NCBI GenBank assembly: GCA_964023275.1
Contig: OZ029917.1
Location: 22,926,488-22,990,487, forward strand
Direction: 5' to 3'
Source: Norana najaformis
Lineage: Eukaryota; Annelida; Clitellata; Crassiclitellata; Hormogastridae
Length of the DNA stretch: 64,000 nucleotides
Shown here: piece after piece, positions 57,889-64,000 of the stretch
Layout: each line of letters starts with the position of its first letter
Numbering within the stretch: position 1 is the first letter of the stretch
The notes under the pieces: model-generated
The model's input: the letters and a program-made list of their open reading frames with translations, nothing else
What the model was told of the DNA's origin: nothing
Databases searched by the model: none
Position numbers and translations under genes: made by a program

Positions 57889-58439
57889 TATTTATATACA
57901 CACGTACATTATGTATACATATATATTATAAACATATATAAACATATATGAATATATATTACTCTGTGGGGGACTAGTCCAGGACCGGCACCCCTTTGGG
58001 GTGGGTTTTTTCTTAACCGACACAATATCAACTACGTCTTTCCTTGCCTAATACATACACTTCCTGATGTTACCTGTATAGAAAATCGTCTACAGGTAAT
58101 TTGCGCAGAGAGTAAACGAATCTTGAGATCATGATGTCGCGTGTTGTTTACTGAACCGAGTGATTTGGGTCTTACGGCGAGGAAGCATGGCACGGGAAAC
58201 GGCAAGGGACACGGAGAGGGACGTGGTGACGAGGGTCATGGGCTCGCAATTTGCCATAATTGCTCCTTTCGCCGCTTAAGGTAACGACTGTCATTTAGGG
58301 CAGGACGCCGGACGTCTGTTGCTACTAGTTCATTCGTGTCTTCGTTCGTGTCTTCCGCTCGGAAGAGACGACTTCTTACATAACCAACTTCGCATACAGG
58401 CAAACATACTGTACATACATACATATATATATATCTAGT

Positions 58440-59260
58440 ACTTGCTTCGGTGTTTGTATCCTTTTCTGTTTCTCTGCCTGTCTGTTTGTTTCGCTTCGTC
58501 GTTCTGTCTTCACATCTGTTTCCATGCGGTTTCGTCTCCATCTGTGTCCTTGTTTGTGCACCTGCCTTGCTCTGTGTTCGTTTGTCTGTGTTTTGCTTAT
58601 GCTTGTGTGTTTCTGTGTCTACATCTATCTCTGCTTTGCGTTTTTGTCTGTGTCTTTCTCTGTCTTCATTTATCTACCTTTCTCTATCTTTGCTTTATCT
58701 GGTTTTCTCTGACTTCATTTGTCTCTTCTGTTTTCTCTGAGTCTTTCTTTGTCTTTCTTTGGCTTCGTTTTGTTTTAATCTGTCTTTCTCTATTTTAATT
58801 TGTGTATGTTTTATTTTATTGGTGTCTGTCTTTGTCTTCATTTGTCCCTATTTTGCTTTGTTTGTCTGTGTATTTTTTCTTCATTTGTCTCTGTTTTGCG
58901 TTTGTTTGTCTGCCTTTGTTTTATTTGTGTCTTTCTCTATTGTCTCTTCAATTGTCTCTGTTTTGTTTTATATGTGTCTTACTCTAAATTGTTTTGTCTC
59001 TGTGTCTTTCTGTCTTTAAATTGCATTTATTTTGCATTTGTTTGTCTATGTCTTTCTCTGTCTTTATTTGTCTCTCCTTTGTGTCTGTTTGTATGTTTCT
59101 GTGCCTGCATTTGTCGTTGTCTTGTGCTTGTTTGTCTGTCTTTCTTTGTCGTCAATTGTCTTTTTTTGCGTTTGTTATTCTGTCTTTCTGTATCTCCTAC
59201 CTTTCTCGCCTGTTTCATTTCTCTATCGTTTCACGGCTTTCTTTCATAGAACAATTTAGC
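58440..59260 (+). repeat. Degenerate pyrimidine-rich array (tttgtctgtgtctttctctgtctt type)
   Basis: About 820 bp built from ttcatttgtctctgttttgc, gtttgtctgtg and ctttctctgtctt words in shifting order. The plus strand is T-rich with few A. All three plus frames are open for long stretches (up to 149 codons, Phe/Leu/Cys/Ser/Val only), which is a composition artefact. Confidence 0.8.
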
Positions 59261-59264
59261 ATTT

Positions 59265-59883
59265 TTTATGCTATCGTGTCCTATACGTCATGTCTCAGCT
59301 TTTCTTGTCCTATCCTATCACGCCCAGTCATTCACTGGCCTCGCATGTCCAGCCCCTTCCATTCCTGCCTGCTTTTTTCTTTGGTTTTCTAGCCTATCTG
59401 ATTCCTTGCTATACTCAGCTCTTCTTCGGCTTGTTGTGCGATTCTTTTCTCCATTAGTCCCTTTTCCACCGTGTGTCATTCTCTCCTTCTCTCCATCATT
59501 TTCCTGCTATTGTCCATATGTTGCTAACCATCCCACGAGCTCACTGCTTCCATCACCATCTCCCCATCCGGTCAACGTATCTGCCTTCGCTCACCTGCTC
59601 TGCTGTTTTTCTCAGCACCTTTTCCCACCCTTCCCACTAAACATCCGTGTCCGTCTTCTTCTATGCCTCTCTGACTCCCTACCTACTATCTTCCGTCGCT
59701 GTCTCTGTGCCTCTCTCGTCCGTCGCCCATGCATCCGGTCCGTGTTGTTGCCTACTCTCAGAGCCAGCCATCATCTACCTGCGGATACCAATTATTACTT
59801 GCGACGACGCATCCGTGCATCAATTTTCGACTATCGATTCCAAAAATACCTTCCCGTGCTCCGCAGACCGACCACACCAGCAG

Positions 59884-59914
<31 letters not shown>

Positions 59915-60120
59915 TAGCAACACGTCCTGCAGGCCGGACAACTGCACTCAAGCCCCGTTGGCGCCGTCCGCTGCCGCCCAATACCCTCGCCCACGCGGCG
60001 CGGGAAACCATCGAGCGCTTCGTTGTCGGCTGTCCTTCCTGCGGTCCCCTTCCGTCCGGCTTGAAAGACTTCTGACTGCTTCCCTGAGAAGACCTTCAGT
60101 CTCCTACAGGTACACTTGTA
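59265..60120 (+). other. C/T-rich tract passing into a CAG/CpG-rich patch
   Basis: A plus-strand frame of 365 codons spans it, but it begins in the pyrimidine-rich tract, contains a CAG-run alanine stretch (about 59883-59916) and ends in tacata repeats. The CpG-dense part (59920-60060) ends at a consensus-like donor (CTACAG followed by gtacac, about 60108). It may be a promoter and non-coding or partly coding first exon. I do not call a protein. Confidence 0.35.
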
Positions 60121-60519
60121 GGGTCTACCATGCGCAGAGCCTCCGTCCTCCGAATATGCCAACTACACGCTGCCTGCTGCAGCAACTGCAGTCGTACAGT
60201 CGGTGGAGGAGTCTGACATGTGATGCATACTACTTGTCGGACTCCTGTAGCACGGCCTATGATACACACACGTGCATACATGCATATATATATTATGTAA
60301 TACATACATATAAATACACACGCATGCATGTATACATGTGGGCCTGGAGTTTGTCATACGCATAGGCCTGCATAATTATCTCGCTGTCGGTCTCTAACAA
60401 AGACAAATCTAGAAACTGGAAAAATGGAACTAATTAAAAGCTTTGCAGTTTATTAAGAACTCGTAGTTTTATTGCACACTTAAACGATATCTTGCGCTGT
60501 CAATGAGCTGAATATTATA

Positions 60520-60740
60520 AGTGAGACACGGTGATGTAGCGGTATGGTCTGTGCCTCGTAACCGGAGTGTCACGGGTTCGAATCTGCCTCAAGCCCCTGC
60601 GTAGCGACCTTGAAGAAGTTGCTCACCCACAATTTTCTGTGAGGAAGGCAACGGGAAACCACCTCACTCATCTCATTCCCTAGTGGCATAAAGCCAATGG
60701 ACCTGCCTTCGGGCAGAGAACTCATCGTCATTGTCACACG
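60520..60740 (+). mobile_element. tRNA-derived SINE
   Basis: A-box tagcggtatgg (60537-60547) and B-box ggttcgaatct (60575-60585) at tRNA-like spacing. The conserved body follows (gaagaagttgctcacccac, gaggaaggcaacgggaaacc), ending cttcgggcagagaactcatcg. This is a well-preserved polymerase III-type head with a SINE body. Confidence 0.8.
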
Positions 60741-61084
60741 TAAATATGTCACGTGTCCGTTTGCAATGCATGAATATATATCAAGCCACTTAATACATTA
60801 ACACCTTTTGCATATTAGGTCTTGGCCTATATGACTGAAATGGACTACAAAACGAAAAGCCTTTGAGTAGGAGGAGAGTATCCGTACAGTCTTGTCATCC
60901 TTTCATAATTATCGTATCAGGACATAAACGCACAGACACCCTGACGCCCACGTTTCCTCGGCCTTGGAATACGAAGGCGTTGACGTCGCCAGCCTTTCTG
61001 AATGACAGGAGAGCCAAATGATTGATTTAAAGCCGAGTTTACATGGGGGACGTCACGCAGGGCAAGAAGAGTTTGAAATAATAT

Positions 61085-61150
61085 ACTGGTGCCACGAAAG
61101 GGCTTTGAACCGATGACCTCTGATTTGGCACCTCATCACGCTAGCCATGT
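61085..61150 (-). mobile_element. tRNA-derived SINE head
   Basis: On the minus strand an A-box-like tggctagcgtgatgagg (61147-61131) and a B-box ggttcaaagcc (61111-61101) lie 20 nt apart. The cloverleaf arms do not pair well, so it is a tRNA-derived repeat rather than a gene. Confidence 0.6.
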
Positions 61151-61189
61151 TGCACTGGAGTATAAAAGCCATTCCCTTCTCTCTCTTCC

Positions 61190-61830
61190 ATTCCCTTACA
61201 TTCTCATTTCTTCTGTTTTCTTCTATAATTGTCCATACCTTCCAATCTCCTCTCTCCTCTTCCCGCCGTCCGTCTGTCCGTCCGTTCTTTCCTGCCTCTG
61301 TATATGTTCGTGAGCGTGCAGGCGTGTGTGTCTGCGTGTCAGCGTCCTGAATTAATGATAAACGGATACGATACAGCAAACAAGCTGTCGTTAGGTATAT
61401 TCTAGTTATCTGATGTGGGCCTCCTCTGTCTCAGCAGCTGAGACGACGACGTGTATCCTGCAACGCTTGCTCGGTGATGGTGATGCCTGACATCGCCTGT
61501 CCGCCCCGACCGTGCAATATGTTTGCTGCTGCTGCTGCTGCTGCGTGCGGGACAGTATCTTCAGTCTCCCTCCGTTCTTGCCTCCCTCCCTCCCTCCTTC
61601 CATCCATCCATCCGTCGAAGGCATGGGCCAGACTGACGTCTGACAAACGCTTCTTTGGCCGCCTCCACGAAGACCATCCCGCGACGCCAAGTCTCCGAAG
61701 AGGATGCGCAGGTCTGTGGGGGGTAGGTGGGTGGGAGGTGGGGGGTGGGAGGATGCAAGTAGAAGGAGATTGTGGAAGAAGGGTTGGCCGACGACGAATG
61801 CTGGTCCTGCGCACTCTGGCTTCTAATTAA
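61190..61830. other. Simple-sequence and C/T-rich tract
   Basis: Includes tctcctctcc-type pyrimidine runs, (GCT)7 at about 61520-61541, ccctccct/ccat repeats at 61580-61610 and a ggtggg-rich stretch at 61720-61760. The overlapping frames on both strands are not called. Confidence 0.5.
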
Positions 61831-63185
61831 TAAGTATGCAGTTACATTTGCGCTCAGCGAGAAAACATGCTGTATGCAGAGAGGGGCGATTACTGGCTTC
61901 CTGGTTTCAGGCGAATAACGAGGACTGCATCTATAATATATATTGCCCTAAAAGGATATGAACATGCAGCATTTGGGAATAGGTTAACTGGTTGAAATAA
62001 TAGTCTTAATATTCGGCAATATTATTCATAGTTCTTGCAAGAAAATAAGGCTAATAACAGCAAATAACCCAAGGAGATAATATTGTTCACATTCCAAATT
62101 ACAAGTATTGTTTAGACGCCAAGTTTCGCAATGGAACAGACAAATTATGTAGAGCTTTTCAGAACCTTTCAATAGCAAACGCCTTACAACCCAGAATGAA
62201 CTTCTTACGCTTCAGAAATGTGTGGCAATGAAAAAATATTTCCATGAACGAGTCATCCACATGAATCGCTGCTTTCCTCTATATCCTTTTAACCGGAAAT
62301 AAGAAACAGGAAAGTCACCATCACTGGCCATCTTTAAAAAGAACTAAAATCAAGACTAAGTGGCCTAGATATGTTCTTCCATTATACAAATCATAAACAA
62401 GAGACAGAAATTAAACTGTCGAAGGCTGACTGGAAACCTCGGGAATAATCTGATATGATGCTCTAAACCTGACAAATTGGAAGCTTCCCACATAGAACAT
62501 TACATTGAGAAAAATGTTGGCAAAATATTAAGTTGTAGAGGATGGAAGCCTCATGCTCTTGTCACAAGTTCAAACAATTGCATTTATCATTAGCATTCTG
62601 TAAATATCTGCGCTATTACCATAATGCAGAGGCTGTCATCAGTAGGCGGTCCACGGCCCACAATTCATTGTCCACTGGTGAACTCCAGTGGAAACCCTAT
62701 TGGTCAGGGAGCTTAGAATGTAGGCTATGACAGCTAAACAAATTAGCAGACTTTAATTGGGGGCCACGCCATTTGAGTTGGGCCCACAAAATTTGGCAAG
62801 GATTCCCAAAAAAATTGTGAGGCAGAATCAGCGAAGATAATACTGTTAAAGTATATGAAGCTGAAACAAGTGGAAACTGGAGAGAAGTTTGCGAAAATGC
62901 CCGAAAAAGAAAAGAGAATGAGAAATCAAAATAGAAAAGAGTGAGAGACGTATTAACTTTCATTTTAGTGTCCTATTTTATTGCTTGTTATTACAAAGCA
63001 TTGGCATCTAAGGTGTATCATGATCATGAAGTAACTGACGTCACTGGACAAGCCAGACCTGATGTTTACGCTCAGGATGACCTCGATCTGTATGGAATAA
63101 TCGGCTGAAGCGCAGAGGCGATCCGTAAGTAAGTAAGTAATGCATTTGTTAACACTTATCCACTTAAAGGGAAAACTGCACTCCC
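61831..63185. other. AT-rich non-coding tract
   Basis: No gene recognised; a short gtaagtaagtaa run occurs near 63126. Confidence 0.4.
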
Positions 63186-63191
63186 TCTTCA

Positions 63192-63480
63192 CCACCTATG
63201 GCGCGACACGGTCGTATATCCGTAACGCGCTTGCTCTGTAATCCAACGATTGCAGGTTACAGCCTGCTGCGCTGACTCCGTGTAACAACCTTGGACAAGT
63301 TGTGAGCCCACACTTGTCTATTATCAAGCAGTATAATTTGGTATTGGCGCAAGCTGGGGAGGAAACAGCAAGTCCTGCGATGCACTGGAGCCGTGTCCAG
63401 GAACTTGGGATTTGTCCACTGCCGATTCAAAGGCTGAAAGCTGGAAATGAGCGCCACCCCTACGTTGCATTAGGGACGTG
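63192..63480 (+). mobile_element. SINE, diverged relative of the 60.5-kb family
   Basis: The head has tatggcgcgacacgg and a B-box-like aggttacagcctg. The body has caaccttggacaagttgtgagcccacac, parallel to gaccttgaagaagttgctcacccac at 60605. The 86-codon frame here is repeat-derived. Confidence 0.55.
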
Positions 63481-63524
63481 GGAGCTTTATAGCTTTATGA
63501 CGAACTTCCATTTCAATATCACAC

Positions 63525-63590
63525 CCACTAAGATTCGAATCTTAGACACAGAGTCCGGATAGTTACTATTCGGTCACTGCGCCATATTAC
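63525..63590 (-). mobile_element. tRNA-derived SINE head, converging on its neighbour
   Basis: Minus strand: tggcgcagtgaccg (63583-63570) then aagattcgaatctt (63543-63530), A- and B-box-like at tRNA spacing. It faces the plus-strand SINE at 63192, so the two converge tail to tail. Confidence 0.6.
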
Positions 63591-63599
63591 TAATCTTAT

Positions 63600-64000
63600 A
63601 TGTATAGGGATTTAATATGGCGCATTTGTCTGATATATGTTATAATTAGTCATTATTTGTTAAATTTTTTACTTGATTAAGTGTCCTGATAAGTGCCTCG
63701 ACCAGGAAGATATTTAGAAAATACTGTAGTGAAACTGATCTAATTATAACTTCGGTTTACTTTGAAAATAGCATCAAACGAATGACTTTACTATTCAGAC
63801 TTTAACTCAGTTAAATACGGTTCGGTTCGGTAATGTAATGTAGGTAAGGTAAGGCAAGGTAAGGTGAGGTAAAGTAATCACTCATTTATTATATTTATCT
63901 ACCAACAAACAGGCAGCCAAGATGGCCACATGTTTGTCTAGCGTGTTGTTTCTAATCAGTTCAGTGGTCACATGCGGAATTTGCTCGATAATCGGACTTC
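63600..64000. other. AT-rich tract with GTAAG pentamer run
   Basis: A taaggtaaggcaaggtaagg pentamer run at about 63841-63875; otherwise nothing recognised. Confidence 0.5.

Noticed and set aside
58442-59392. Several overlapping Phe/Leu/Cys/Ser frames resembling membrane proteins
   Set aside because: All three frames are open at once because the DNA is C/T-rich; hydrophobicity follows from T-rich codons.
59268-60365. 365-codon plus-strand frame, the second longest in the window
   Set aside because: It starts in a pyrimidine-rich tract, passes through a CAG run and a tacata repeat, and shows no domain or consistent codon pattern.
60530-60600. tRNA gene
   Set aside because: Box A and B are good, but the cloverleaf arms do not pair and a SINE body follows.

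Overview
The window is animal (metazoan) nuclear DNA, most probably from a marine invertebrate of the lophotrochozoan/mollusc type. The evidence is one intron-rich gene with canonical GT-AG junctions, long AT-rich non-coding tracts, CpG-rich patches that look like promoters, abundant simple repeats, tRNA-derived SINEs, several decayed non-LTR retrotransposons and pieces of a Maverick/Polinton-like element. The taxonomic guess rests on a two-domain small heat-shock protein and on the style of the repeats, so it is an inference. Most open frames in the window are chance or repeat-derived.

Two genes are well supported, both on the minus strand. (1) An intronless gene at 21058-22305 encodes a 415-residue small heat-shock protein with two alpha-crystallin domains. 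(2) A complete 11-exon SLC30A7 (ZnT7) zinc-transporter gene runs from its ATG at 44795 to its stop at 33810. I rebuilt it exon by exon: every junction keeps phase, and the product is 405 residues. Its cytosolic loop is unusually rich in histidine and is partly encoded by two consecutive exons that are both phase 1-1.

Layout. 1-9.1 kb: AT-rich, no recognisable gene, with a 103/97-bp minisatellite (3.40-4.52 kb) and two strong inverted repeats. 9.2-9.93 kb: CpG-rich patch, probably a promoter. 10.9-20 kb: SINE and LINE-tail fragments, a roughly 580-bp (GAGAG)n purine array born inside a transposon copy, an LTR-like segment and microsatellites. 20.8-22.6 kb: 100-bp tandem repeat, then the sHSP gene and its upstream region. 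22.7-31.2 kb: repeats, an LTR-like segment, a decayed LINE, a Maverick/Polinton-like capsid fragment and dinucleotide arrays. 31.2-45.1 kb: the SLC30A7 locus with transposon fragments in its introns. 45.5-47.5 kb: two decayed LINEs of different clades. 47.7-53.3 kb: degenerate repeats, GA/CpG-rich tracts, one possible orphan coding exon and SINEs. 54.1-56.7 kb: Maverick/Polinton-like fragment, LINE fragment, and a clean solo LTR with a 4-bp target duplication. 57-57.9 kb: a foldback-type element. 58.4-60.1 kb: pyrimidine-rich degenerate array leading into a CAG/CpG-rich patch. 60.5-63.6 kb: at least four tRNA-derived SINE heads.

The two genes are not obviously linked in function: one is a chaperone, the other loads zinc into the early secretory pathway. 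The unusual material is the density and variety of repeat structures. No previously undescribed multi-gene system can be supported from the sequence alone. The best leads are the cassette-like exons of the ZnT7 histidine loop, the foldback element, the two Maverick/Polinton remnants and the transposon-born purine satellite.
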